Shown here: piece by piece, positions 35,508 to 47,800 of the stretch
Position numbering within the stretch: position 1 is the first letter of the stretch
Layout: each line of letters opens with the position of its first letter
Source of the DNA: Dermanyssus gallinae
Taxonomy: Eukaryota > Arthropoda > Arachnida > Mesostigmata > Dermanyssidae
Assembly (NCBI GenBank): GCA_003439945.1
Contig: QVRM01002382.1
Coordinates: forward strand, 43,020-107,019
DNA length: 64,000 nt
Direction: 5' to 3'
The notes under the pieces: model-generated
The model's input: the letters and a program-made list of their open reading frames with translations, nothing else
Database searches by the model: none
Told to the model about the DNA's origin: nothing
Program-made: the position numbers and the translations under genes

Positions 35508-36940
35508 CTGGTGGTTCGACGTAAGCCATATATGATGTAGTTCGATTTACTAGCGCCAACTTTGTTCAGATGCGTTCAAAATGAATTCATATATAATTAG
35601 TTTGGCATACTCATTTATAGTCATTTTTCTCGCCTGTATATTTAGCAATTTCTGTTATTTAGGGCCTTTGTTCATCCCTTTAAAATACATTTGTGTCCTT
35701 ACGTAACTAAAGACGATACGCGTAACATGTTAGTAACTGACCTACACTTCTAAAAGACTATTCTACTACTTTGTCTACAGGGCTACTGCGATCCACATAG
35801 ACTCTGGTAGATAGATTCTTAACACTGCAACGGCATTAGCCCTTTGTATTTTTGTAGACGACCCCTGACAAACGCTTTGTTAGAAGTTGACTATCAAAAT
35901 AAATGCGTTTTCGTTTCCGCCATCGGTTTAGAGCAGACGTCCATATAATCTCTTCCGTGCGACATCCTGCGATACCGAGCGTTTTAAAGGCAACAGGCTG
36001 CAAGATATAACGCGGCTGTAGCCAGGTTGGCCAGGCTATCGCACTGCTTCGTCCTGTGGGAGCGCACTAGCGTGTCCCACACTGTGACACTCGAGGTGAG
36101 AAAACGATCTGCTTGCCAGATGCCAGAGACATGTCGTCATTTCGCAATGCTGGGTTTCTTGATAGATCAGCTAGTTGTGGTTGGAAAATTTGCTCTTTTA
36201 TATGGGCCCTTTATAACAACAAATTGTATGCAGTGCATAACCGATACAGTTGTCTCTAACGCCTTGTATTTGTGTTTTTTAATTCTTTATCGCCTATAAA
36301 AAGGTCGCAACAACGTTAAGTATTTTCAATCTTGCTGTTCTCGTCAGATTACTCAATTAAAATTGAACTTTGGTTTTAGTTTCACTCGGTTCTGCCTCAG
36401 ATTTCACCCGCGGTAACCTTTGAAAAATGTAATCTTTAGTGGAGATAGCCTATGAGTAATTGGCTCGCTGAAGATCTATAGATACTTAATTACAGTCGGC
36501 GTAAAACAGTTACTCGGAGGACTAGAATGACACCCTGAATCGGATGAAAAAGGCGCTTCTCTCACAAAACCCGCTTTCGAGCTAAGAGCAAATACGGCGT
36601 ATCCTTTTGCGGTCTTGTTTTCGCACGGGTCCACGCATTTGCCCTAAAGATGGTTGTGACCGTCCATGTTCATTCTACCTCCGCCGCACATGTTTAAGCC
36701 ACTACCACGTTCACATGGACTGTCGTGACGGGACTACCAATTGCAACCTAGATCCTCCAGGATCACGTATAGCTGCTCTACTCAGTTTACCGGGACTGCC
36801 GAGGCCGCCGTGTCATCCGAAGTTGTTTAAGCTGCCCGGACCACGAGGGCGTTCAGGTTCGCCTGGCCCGCCAAGACTGTCGCCGAGAGATTCCATGCGG
36901 CCACGATGAGATCCGCACCGTCCACCAAGGCTACCTGAGT
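35508..36940. other. unassigned stretch with a possible RLE fragment
   Basis: The minus strand near 36100-35900 reads SVTVWDTLVRSH and RYILQPVAFKTLGIAGC in different frames, resembling the WDAT and 'F-P-A-ETLG' blocks of the RLE family. A proline-rich plus-strand frame at 36607-36909 shows no known motif. The missing CD36 C-terminal exon was not found here. Confidence 0.4.
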
Positions 36941-36944
36941 AGCC

Positions 36945-37060
36945 TTTCTTTTTGTAGTGAAAGGGAAAAATGCTTCTACGCACATCCGAAGCGGGTAGTG
37001 TGGAACTTGATGCCGATGTGGCTGGTATAATACTCTTAAAAAGCCTCTCACTTAAAAGGC
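36945..37060 (-). mobile_element. short LINE 3' end
   Basis: A T-rich start, then GGGAAAAATGCTTCTACGCA (about 36963-36984), which matches the terminal block of LINE-C (7091-7110) and LINE-F (37305-37325). Only the 3' end is present. Confidence 0.5.
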
Positions 37061-37284
37061 CTCAAGAAGAGGCGAGAAACTGGAACCGTTCTTTGATACT
37101 ACTTCAACAACAAGCCGCCGCCAAGTTGTTGCTATTGCCTTTTTTATATAGATTAATCTTTTGTACGTAAAGCTCGTACATTCTGGTTCAATATTGAGGC
37201 AAAGTATTTTATTCGATTCAGTTTAAACGTAGCGTAGGTTTGGAGAGGAGTAGGTGTGTTGCTTCTGGTGTCGTTGTTAGACGA

Positions 37285-39420
37285 TTTTTTTTACCTGACT
37301 AACTGGAAAATGCGGTTGCGCACACGGACACCACTACAGGGAGTCCCTGCAAGTGTGGGCCAGTAGTGTAGGGCTCCAACCCACTAAAAACCAATAATGT
37401 CCCCGTCCCCCAACTGACTGGGAACTGCTTACGTATGTATCAAACAGTCAGAGGGGGCAAGTCTTCTTTCTCCTGGCAAAAGTTGTCCTTGGGAACCGCA
37501 GAGAATCGCAAAAGTCGCAGCTTGTTGGCTGCTGTCTTAGTTTGTAAAATTATGTTTAAGACCATTGTTGTCAAGTTTTAGTGTTCCAGGGATTCTGTCA
37601 TCTTCAGAACGACGTCGCGTAGTTTAAAAATGTGCGTATTAGAGTCCTCAAGGGGTGACGCTATTCCGCCCATGCGGGACACGCCAGAGCTGTGTGCTCT
37701 GGAGTGTCCTTGAGTCCATTGCCGCAGTGGACGCGCGTGGGCTGGGGGCCTTCCCGATCCTGAATAGGTACGACTCAATGTCGCCGTGCCCCGTCAAAAT
37801 CTGGGTGGTGTGGAAGGTAAAACTACCAACGCTCCGAAGACATAGGCAAATTGAGCCCGCCGTAAGCGGAGACGGCGTGTCCGCTTTGGTTGGTGGCCGT
37901 AGAGCCCCAGGTAGTGGAAGTTGCGTTAAAATCTCGGGTTTAGACTAGAAGTGGGACGTCGTTTCGATTAAAGGACTCGTCAAATTGTCTAAAAACCTAT
38001 GAAAGTCTTCTAGAGGGGCGTTGGGACTGCAGTAGCAGGAGTAAAACCGCCCAACGCCCGTTAGATCCACCAAAGTAAAACCGTACCCGCTACAGTGTCC
38101 GGAAACCCGAAGGCGACAGCGGTTGTCTAGTCCTTAAAAGGGTCGGGGTGCAGTTTTTCGCCCATCGGACGTTGGGCCTACTGAAAAGTAGAAGATCTGT
38201 CCTAGACTAATTTCCTGGAGCATGTTATGGGCACCCATGCTCCGGTTGCAGTTAAACTGTAGTGCTTTAAGAATAGTTGTCATATACGTTGTTTAAGATT
38301 CGCTACAGTGTCCGGAAACCCGAAGGCGACAGCGGTTGTCTAGTCCTAAAAAGGGTCGGGGTGCAGTTTTTCGCCCATCGGACGTTGGGCCTACTGAAAA
38401 GTAAAAGATCTGTCCTAGACTAATTTCCTGGAGCATGTTATGGGCACCCATGCTCCGGTTGCAGTTAAACTGTAGTGCTTTAAAAATAGTTGTCATATAC
38501 GTTGTTTAAGATTTGCCCGTATTTGACTGCTTTGTGGATCGGGAGTCTATGGGAGAGGATGGTTGCCCCCTCTTTTGACTCTTTTTGCGTTACCAGGGTG
38601 AACCCATCCTGGTCCTGAGCGCCTCTGGGGTGTTCTCCCGCTGTGATGGCACCGTGCTTTGGTCGGGCGCAGACCCTGTCGAGGGGGCGGCAGCCTGCCT
38701 CGGTTGCCAGACTGGTTGCCGCCGCGGCGAAGCTCTGCAAGTTGGGCTCTGTACGTAAGGCAAGCAGCGGCGTTGGCCGCGTGCCCCTCCTCGCCGCAGT
38801 TGTAGCATTTGGCACTTTGGGTGCATTGCCTTGACAGGTGCCCCAGTACCCCGCATTTGTTGTCGCAGCGCCTTGAGGTCGCCGCTTCCAATGTGCACAA
38901 AGTGGTTGTGTGCCCTACTAGCTGGCACTTCTGGCACGTGTGGACAGTGATCCATTCCACAATGGGGCAGGATAGACATCCCAGTTGGACCCGCTTCAGG
39001 TCCAGTGCTCGACGGGCATCAAGCGGCGCCGCACGGACGAGCGCCGACCATCTTCCGGTAGCCCCCTTTTGGGTGGGGGGGGGTCCACTATTAGTGGCCC
39101 GTCAAATCGAGTTCCTCTGCGGAGCGCCTCCTCGACTTCCTTTGCCGTTGTCTTTTCCATGATGTCTCTGACAATCAGACGCTTGAAGGAGAACCGGTCC
39201 TCGCCTCATCCTCCCCGGCCGCCTGTAAGGCACCAAGGAATGCGCTGGCCCCTCCTGGCGCCGCCTCCGTCACTAAAAGTCTTATGTTCCTGCTGGGGAA
39301 GCGTTGTGCCCGTTTAACCGAAACCTTGTAGGAGCCAGGGTCTGCAGCAAGGGATCGGCGGTAGGTCTTCTGTACCCATAAGGGCCTTCGCCTTTATTAG
39401 TGCTTGCTCCAGAAGATTAT
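37285..39420 (-). pseudogene. LINE-F: gag ORF1, endonuclease start and RT C-terminus
   Basis: On the minus strand, ORF1 (39320-38470) reads RDIMEKTTAKEVEEALRRGT, GRWSALVRAAPLDARRALDL, then three zinc knuckles: CQKCQLVGHTTTLC, CDNKCGVLGHLSRQC and CYNCGEEGHAANAAAC (38960-38770). The endonuclease start IFKALQFNCNRSMGAHNML follows (38496-38430). The middle of the element is gone. At 37900-37600 come ILTGHGDIESYLFRIGKAP and a damaged Cys-His domain, then a 3' UTR with CCCACTAAAAACCA and a T run at 37285-37292. The layout is that of R1-like LINEs. It is internally deleted and frameshifted. Confidence 0.75.
38088..38513. repeat. 213-bp tandem duplication in LINE-F
   Basis: 38088-38300 and 38301-38513 are nearly identical direct copies (about 3 differences). 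They cover the start of the LINE-F endonuclease. 213 is a multiple of three. Confidence 0.92.
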
Positions 39421-39434
39421 TGTCTAGGGACCTT

Positions 39435-40860
39435 CGCCCACTAAAAAAATTTTCCCTACTCCCTTAGGGATCGTAATTGTGTGGCACTACTTTGAGACCA
39501 TAGAGGAGCCCAAGGCTCCACGGGCTCTCACGGATCTCGCCGTGTTTTTAGCTAATGAACTCGTGGTGGATGCGCCGAGCTGTTCTACGAAGAGCTGGGT
39601 TGCCATAGCCCCTTGCGGGGCAGTCTCATCTTGACCATTCAATGGCACCTGCGTGTCTCCGTGGCGCGCACCATATAGGTTTAGAATTGGCTGTGGCCCG
39701 TTAGGACCTGGACCGAAATGTACGTAAGTAGCCCCTGGCCAGTCCCATCATGCCAACGTCGGAGTCCCGTCAACAAACGGCCAGACGGGAGAGGCTTCAG
39801 CGGGTCTCCCGGAAGAGTGGTCGAGATCAGGAGCCGAGGGAAGGGGGAGGGGCGGGGAGCAGGCGGGCCCTCATGGTCTCAACGCACCTTTACAGAACGG
39901 ATTACAAAATGGCACCCCCCTACTCGTGGCGGGAGCCCTAGCCGCAGGAAACCGTCGTAAGCCCTGTCGTTTAAAGGCTGCTCCTTCTAGGCACCTCGTC
40001 TCAACCACTATATCGCTCAAACCTCTATCTCCTGGCATTTCCAAGGCCCTCTTGAGTGTCAAAGTGGCGTCAAGTCAGTTTGTTGCCTCCTTCCAGGCCT
40101 CCGCCGACATCATTGCATGGTCGACGATTTCCCTGGTCGCAGAGATGCCCCTTATGGCCGTGGAGCCTACGTCCCGTGCTGCCCTGAGAGCCTTGCAGCG
40201 CAGAACGGTGTGTTCAGCGTCGTCTGACTGAACGTCGCCTCACACAGATGTCACTGTTTGCCTCTTTAATCCTTATGGCGTAGCTTTGAAACTGACCGTG
40301 TCTGGTCAGCACATGCGTCGTACAATAAGACAGCTCGCTATGTTGGCAATCTCCGAGGTCTGGTATTAGGCTTTTGGTCTAGCTCTCCTTGGTAACCCCG
40401 GTCTAATGGGTGGAGGTAAGACCGCCTTTGCCGCGTCTGCCTGTCTGGGCCTTGCGAAGAGATCACTGCACTGCCTCTCTTGGACAACATGCCGCGAGCA
40501 GCTGCCTGTATAACTGTATAATCTGTATAGCATCCGTTAGGCTGACCTTAGTGCCTCTATTTTTTGCCGTCCCTACGTACAGTCCCGTTGATCCGAATTA
40601 AGAATCCGAGAATATGGAAGTATTAAGGATAACCCCGAGGTACTATCGGGTAGCCCTCATCACGAGTCTCACCCCTTGGCGGCGCTCTCTACGACTGACT
40701 CGGTCCTAGCCATAACCAGGGGTGCAAGATTGTCGGCGTACGTAAGCGTCTTCACTCCGTTCGCCAGGATATCTATCTCAAACACCCCGTCGTAAGTCAG
40801 ATTCCACAGCACGGCCCCCAAAATCAAACCCTGTGGGAAATCATTTGACGAAGGTAAGCG
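39435..40860 (-). pseudogene. LINE-C-type RT fragment, unit 2 copy
   Basis: The minus-strand reading near 40850-40680 gives PQGLILGAVLWNLTYDGV and GVKTLTYADN (motifs B' and C, YADN), then the C-terminal domain to about 39960. It has stops throughout. A 90-bp block present at 2620-2710 is missing here. Confidence 0.65.
39765..39935 (+). mobile_element. LINE-D 3' end fragment
   Basis: The end of the LINE-D coding region and its 3' UTR lie here: GGTCTCCCGGAAGAGTGGTC, then CTTTACAGAACGGATTACAA. It matches 14960-15090 and 54930-55060. It is not present at the matching place in unit 1 in this form. Confidence 0.65.
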
Positions 40861-41579
40861 GGTTTCCCTTTTACTTTATTGCTTCTACAATTACGTAATT
40901 TCATTCATTTCTAAGCTGCATGTAATATAGGATGCGAGCCGGGTGGCCTGTGATCATCAAAACGTTTAACCAGATACAAAGCACGAAGGTTCCATGACTT
41001 TGTGTGCTCCCGTTGGGATCTTCAAGAGCACCTGAAGTTAATACTAACGACGTTTAATATTAACTTGAACCATCTTGTATGTACTCTGTTTAAATGCAAT
41101 AAGTTGAAGTGAACTTTGTTCAATTAAATATCGTGCAGTGCGCAACTTTTAAGTAACGGTCCGTTAAAAAATTGTGCAAAACTTTGCTATGCATATTTTG
41201 TACGTCGTCTTATGCGTGTACCATATACGATTTGAACATTTATAGCATATGCCATTTGAACAAAACTAAAAACTTCACAATCGTACCATCTATTATTGAT
41301 AAGGCTGCCGCTTGCTCAAAGCCCTGTTTGCATGGCGGGGCGCCAGGTTGGCACTTACAAACCCACCTATAGAGCCGTTATGTTATATTATGAACAATTC
41401 TGTATACAACTATTATGTAATGCCTTTGTGTTATGTTTAAGGAAGCAGGTTGTAAACATGATATAATTAATGTATGCAAAATGCTTATAAAATGTTCTAA
41501 TGGGTTAGTGTCTCAGAATGATATTAAACCGCTATTTTCTCAGTTAGATGTCTGTTTGCTGTATTTCTTAACTTTACAG

Positions 41580-41820
41580 TTGGAATTGTCATTCTGTTAC
41601 CTCTAGCCATCGGTTTGTTATGTTGGACTATGGTTGGTATACAGCAGGAACGTTTTGGACCTCTGGTGGAAAATTCTGCACTCGACCGGTTATTCTTTCA
41701 TTTTCCGATAAATTCCTATCGATCGATCTACGTGTTTAATCTCTCTAATTATAAGGATTTTGTAACTACGAGAAGTGCACAGCGTGCTGTCGTGAGCGAA
41801 CTCGGTCCTTATGTATTCAG
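41580..41820 (+). CDS. CD36-like gene 2, exon a
   Basis: The acceptor is AACTTTACAG and the donor GTCAGT. It encodes GIVILLPLAIGLLCWTMVGI (membrane segment) through SELGPYVFR. It is 6 nt shorter than exon a of gene 1 (FGPLV). About ten amino-acid differences and no stop suggest it has been kept under selection or duplicated recently. Confidence 0.88.
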
Positions 41821-44800
41821 GTCAGTTTTCTATATATAAATGAATTTGAATAAAATCATCACATGAAAAAACCGTACAAGGGCAATAGCCTTACGGAAAA
41901 TCTAAAAATAAAAAAAAGTCTAAGTATATGGTGTTAGCGTATCTCGATATGTGTATGCCTAACAAAATCTGCAATATAAGACCCTAACACGATATTCCTG
42001 AGAACGCACAGTGGGGCCTAAATTTGTAGGCGTTGCATCGTTTTGTCTTTTCGTGAGTAGCCTTACATAAGCAAACGCTTACTGCAATCGAGCCGTAAGG
42101 CCCTGATGATGACAAAACACTCATATTTAATTTTCTTTATCCACACCATAATATTGTCTTACATTTACCTGCTTTCGTACAATCTTTGGAGTTATACAAA
42201 GTGAGTTTTTTGAAAAAAAATGCAGTTTGTTATCTTTGCGGCTGTATATAAAGTGCGGAGTGTGTATTGTTTTGTTCTGTACAGTATTATATAATTTACG
42301 TAGTTCTTTTCCTAACAGATCTTAACCGACGTGCCTCTTGGTCTGAATCGTACACCAGATCTGTCGCGATCGTTGGCATTACCCTCACCAAGCTAATTAT
42401 AGTCGCCGTTGGAATTCAATGGAAATTAGACGTATACCATGTACGCGGCTTTATCATCAAACCCCTAGTAGGCATGGATATACGTATTTTTTAGAAAGAA
42501 GCACATCCTATTTTAGACTCGATGGGTATGTTTTTAGGGGATGTCACGGTACTGTCATCTGTTTTTTCAAGAGTATCTTTGTTAGTAATGATGTAGTAGT
42601 ATAGTAGTTTTACTACCATGATTGGTTAACGAATATAGATTACAGACGTCGCATTTCCAGAGTTGAGATAGCGGAATTGCTCTTTCACAACGCTGAAGGT
42701 GATATAGATCACACGGGTGGTCACAAAGTTTACATATACACTCCAGCGAAATCTCGTGCAACTTCTCGCGCACATAGGTCTTCAGATGGAAACCGTGGAC
42801 TGCAGTGATTAGATGCCGGTTCACATAACTGCAGGCTCTCTACGAATCCGACGTCATTGCTTTTGTTTCCTAAAACAGCGAAATCAAATTCCGACAAGGA
42901 GTATAACTAACCCAAGTCGATGAGTTTCGACTGGAAACAGGAATAGTTGAAATCGTTTCCTACTTAGACAGACTGTCGATGGAGGTTTTTGTTATCTTGT
43001 TTAATGTGAAGATTGCGCCCACCTTAAGTTTTGGCGTTCAGGTGATTTAGCCTTAATTCACGAGGTCGAACTTCAGGGCGTTTGGTCAACTCAAAACCAG
43101 TTTCATAAAGAGCATTGAACGTCCACCGCACTAGCTTAAATAGGTTAGTGTACCTACTGGCATTGCCGCCGTTATCCGTTGATGACTTGCAGAGGATGTA
43201 CAACCTGTTAGTAATAAAGTAAGCGCATGTCTGTAAAAAGCGCTCATTTGTTGGTCTTTTAAACTGATAAGGCCTACACAACCGAGGGTTTTCTCTTCGA
43301 GGTCCACGCAGCTATACAGTCCAATCGCAGCGGAAAGTCAGTGGGTCCAGTGCAAATATATTACGAGTATAAAATAGAAACAGAAAGCATTTTTACTACG
43401 ATACCATTATTAATCTACAGTACTTGCTTAGACCAGAATAAGGTATCCGATAATGAAAAGAACGCCTATTGTTGACTTCAACGGAAGGGTAATTTAATTT
43501 ACTATCAAAAAACTTCCATGATATGCGTTTTTAAAGATATTTGCGAGTTTCGTTGCAGCGAGACAATCAAAGGTAAGGATGTCTCTCCTTGCCTTTTTAC
43601 TGAATTTGTTGCAGTAACACAATTTAAGGTAAGGATGACTCTCCAGTCTAAGCAACACAAATTCCTTTCATAGCGCCCTACCGAAGACTATAAAAAACAC
43701 CCTTTTAGATCATGTGGAAGAAGTTTTGCATTAAAAATTGGCGACGTGCACAGCCTTTCCTACTTTCCGAAGCTGTAGTTGTTTACGTATCGCGAGACCT
43801 CCTGCTGTATTTAATACAAGTAAGGTACTCGGTTCGGTGCAAAAAATCAAATTCTCTACTGGACGTGCAGGTAACTAATCTTATAAGAGTGAAACATTGC
43901 GACAATTTTATTCTGCAGGGGATATCCAACAGACAATTAAAGTTTCTCCAAAAATACTTCAAGCGCAAATCGATTCTGCTAGCCCGCTCCTGCACGTACT
44001 GTATATGGCAGGTGCCTTAGCAAGCTCCTGGCTTATATAGGTAACACACACATGCTTATTTACGCGGACGTCTTTGTAATTCTTGCAAAATTCAGAGAAG
44101 TCGAACTTAAAGAAGATAAACTTTCCCGTATAACTGGTTTATTTTATCGGTACATTTGCCTTAGTCTAGAGTAAACCTGACATCTCAACTAACGTTCAAT
44201 CGACATATACAAATGGCGTTTAAGCCGCGATGGACATGGCCCTTATAAGCCCTCACAAGCGGATATGTTATGTCAGCGGTATGGTTTTGCTACTTTTACT
44301 TCTAGTCCTCCTTGGACACGGCCGAGACTGTTAAGAGGGTGCGAAAGTGCTCGAGCTTGACCGAAAATGTGCCGTCATAGCGTCAGTTGCTTCCGACGGT
44401 GGATCTCATAAGGAACGCAGCTGGCTGCTCGCATACTAATGCTAAAATAATAAAGCTGTGTCGCGCTGTGGGGTGTAATGTGGAACCTATTACTACAAAC
44501 TTACTATTACTTTTTGTAATAGTGAGTTGATAATTATATATAAATATATGAAGTTACTTACTTTGTTAATATTTTATATAATAATTACTTTGGACTCAAG
44601 TTTTTTTTACCATTGTAACTGTTACTTAGAATATAAGGACGTTTTATTTGCCTTGTTTTTGCGTAGAGTCGTGATAAAAAAAACTGAAAAAATCCTCGAA
44701 AAATGGTACCCTTGATTCTTCCAAAACGGAAACATTATTTTTCGAGCCAAATATGTCAAACGGCAGCTTGGACGATAAAATTACAACCGCGAACTTCAAT

Positions 44801-47800
44801 GCCATGCGTTATTATTATTCGAACGGAAGACTACGAGGGGACGGCCCTAACAAGAAAACACTCTTTGTAAATGTTACCGTGAACGAGTACCTCTTTGCCG
44901 GGTAAGTTGCTCTTTTATGGAATTTTACTATGACTGTTAAGTAAGTCTGCAGACCCTAAAAAAGATCGCTTTAATGAACCTACAATTGTAGGAAGTAGGC
45001 AGGCCCCCGCTGAAGAGAAGAAAAGAGCAGGACAGGCAACATTTTCGGAGTCGTCCGCTATTGCACCAATGAATGCCTATAAGAGTTTCTTATATTTTTG
45101 TAAACCACCGTTCCCGGGACGCTGGGTTTTATGCTGCCGGACCGACAAAGAGCCTCATTTTGGTGAAGAGATTTGCGTGATACTTCATAATAGGCATCAT
45201 CTGTGAGTGAGAGGTGGGCCATATCAGTCGATTTGTGCGCCGCTGATACGGCGGCCACCCCTAAGATCACAGCATTTTGAGCTTCATTTGAGATGGACAT
45301 TAGAGCCTCGTTCAAGACATTTGTTTAAGTCGTTAAATACATTTCTAGAAAAAAAAGAAACTGTTGCAGATGAACCTGCTCCTTTAATAGGTCGGTTAGG
45401 TTGTCCAAGAGACAAAGGGGATAGGCAGAGCATAAAAGGTCTTATGTGAACCCCGATAATAAGGGTAAACGCTGAGCCATATTCGGCAGCTTTTTCTTTT
45501 GGAATTCCAGTATATTGGTTAATGGTCTGTTTGCATTCAAATAGTACGGTCATGTTTAGTGAGTGCTGCGTGTTTCCATCATCTGATATCGGCCTATCTC
45601 CGCAATTCCAGACGCTCCGCGTGTCAATCGGTTGATTTCGTTCTTGTGCTTAGATTAATGCCATTGTCACTCATCGTCAGAACAAGTTATGTTTACGACA
45701 AATCGACTCAGTTGCTCTCACGATCTCTCTATAATTCATCTGTGTTCCACCCTCGATTTACACCTCGTTCCGTTAATTAAAAATAGTTGCAATTGCCAAC
45801 CTAGGTACATGCTAAACAGAATAGTGTGGGAATAACCTAAAACCACAACATAAACAGCAGCAGCAAACACACGCTTTAAATATGCATAGCCAACATTTAT
45901 CTTTAGCGAACATGTATGACAGAAACCTCAACTGTCACCGGACCTAAAGCCACGGGTCAATGACGTTCGGTTATGCCCGAATACTAAAATATGCGCAAGA
46001 TGTGCAGAAATTAATTAAAATTGGTGTCTTTGTATGCTGCTTTTGATGCAGTAAGGTGTTTCATGCTGGATGCAAGGCCAGTGACAAAAACAAAGTGACC
46101 CAAGCATAAACGCGCCAACCCAGTGGCTTTGCTAAGTGTGGGAGGTGTAGTGTGCGGATTGGTCGATCGAACGTTTTATGAATTATTTAGATACGTGTTC
46201 CGTCAGCAATGGGATGTGTATCATTTCTGTTACATCGTTTGTGTATTCTGGAACAGGAATTAGCGGAGGTAGGAGCAAGAAATCACGGATGTTAGTGCCT
46301 GTGTCCGCATCGAGTGCAGAACCGCCTGGCGCCGATCAGAGTTCCACTCCAAGCTCTCACTCGACGGCTAAATAAGACATTGTTGGTAATGGGGAACCGC
46401 AAAGTTGAGTTGATACCAGCACTAAAGGTCTGTTTTTCAAAAATACACCGATAAGGGTATGCTCAACACCGAGGATAGATGTGAAGCGTATTATATAGAG
46501 GCTGTAGAAGCTTCGGTGCAATACTGAAGCGTATTCGCCATGAATCCCAACTCCACAGCTGTCTATACTTCTGTAGACTGCAAAGCAGCCAACGATAGCC
46601 TTGCTAGAAAAGACTCTATGACAAGCCACCTTCTCAGTGTTTTCGCTGACATTCGCTGAAGTCGTACTAAGCGGCCGATATAGGTGTAAAGGCGAAATCG
46701 GTAAAGAGATCGCTGCAATTGTAGCAAGAAGAATTAAATCTTTTTCTAGGACTGAATATTGTGTAGACTGAAACAAAGGTATGCTGGCAGAGGTAGCAGT
46801 CGTAGAGTCGACAAATTCCCGTAAACCTTCGAATTAGCGCCACTTGAGCAGCCAGACCACGCCTGCTCAGATGAATTCAACAAGAATTACTCTACGGAAC
46901 TGATAGAGTGCTGACATTCTACCACCCTCTTCCCGACATCTTCAGCAGACGTAAATATTGTTATGCTGACGGAGACGTGGGCCACTAAAGGGTTCAATCT
47001 GCCTCGCCTCTATCCTATCTACTTCCTGGCCTAGCATGAAACAAGCACCAGGCGCCTTAGCGGTAGAGTGTCAATTTTCTGTAATCATAGAGTCGGGAAG
47101 CTCCATGCTGCACTCGCCGAAGTAGTCTGTGGAGATTGCCAGAAAGGACGCTTAATCCCTGTCCGTTCTATTCTTTTCAGCGACTTTTAATCGAGCTAAA
47201 ACCTCAGGGATCTGACGCACGAAGGATCAGGATGCAAAGTGATGACCTTCCCAGACGAGTTAGGGTCGAGCTGTCAGAAGGCGATATCTTCGGTGCTGCC
47301 AGATTGTTGAGCTCTCAGGATATGCTAGCGCCAGCCAAAGAAATCCAGTCCCCGTCTGTTGCAGGACTTGCTGTCTGCACTGGGCAGCACGGCCGGTCTT
47401 AGGAAAGCTCTTTAGAAACTCTTGGTTAATACCAGCTAGGATGCGCAACTCCTGTGGGTACAGAGGGAGTAGTCCACTCTACCTGTGCATTTTTGCAATC
47501 CCGCAAAATCAAACTGTCGAAACGCCTTAAATAGCGCCCAGAGAGATCATCTGCTTCAAGCCGCCAAGTCGTGGGCATCATTACGGTTTCACCAGACGAA
47601 CCTGGCCTATGGTCCAGAACCATTCTACCTGGTGATGCCCCATAACGCTATGCTATCGCAGACATGTCTTCAGCAAGGTGATCCCCTGGGTTTTTCACTT
47701 GTTTGTTTGCTCAACAAAGTTTAGCCACTAGAGTTAACTAACCCTTTTGACTTATCTCGAACAGTCGCGTAGTAGACAAGGTTAACCTGGAGCTGCTAGG

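Larger units (their letters stand above)
1911..39434. repeat. segmental duplication, unit 1
   Basis: Sequence from about 1911 to 22620 matches, in the same order and orientation, the sequence from about 39435 to the window end. Anchors are 4231 with 41580 (CD36 exon), 8379 with 43177, 9853 with 44667 and 49845, 15974 with 55684 (RT-B), 19540 with 60786 and 21067 with 62450. The part 22620-39434 has no partner because unit 2 is cut by the window edge. Divergence is moderate, roughly 10-15% by eye, with many private insertions. The layout is a head-to-tail duplication with a period of about 37.5 kb. Confidence 0.85.

Noticed and set aside
35780..35812. GYCDPHRLW after an acceptor-like CTACAG, resembling the GY-DP signature
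   Set aside because: A stop follows at once and it lies after exon g, out of order; coincidence.
36607..36909. Proline-rich plus-strand frame, collagen-like at first sight
   Set aside because: No Gly-X-Y periodicity over a useful length, and LINE ends surround it.
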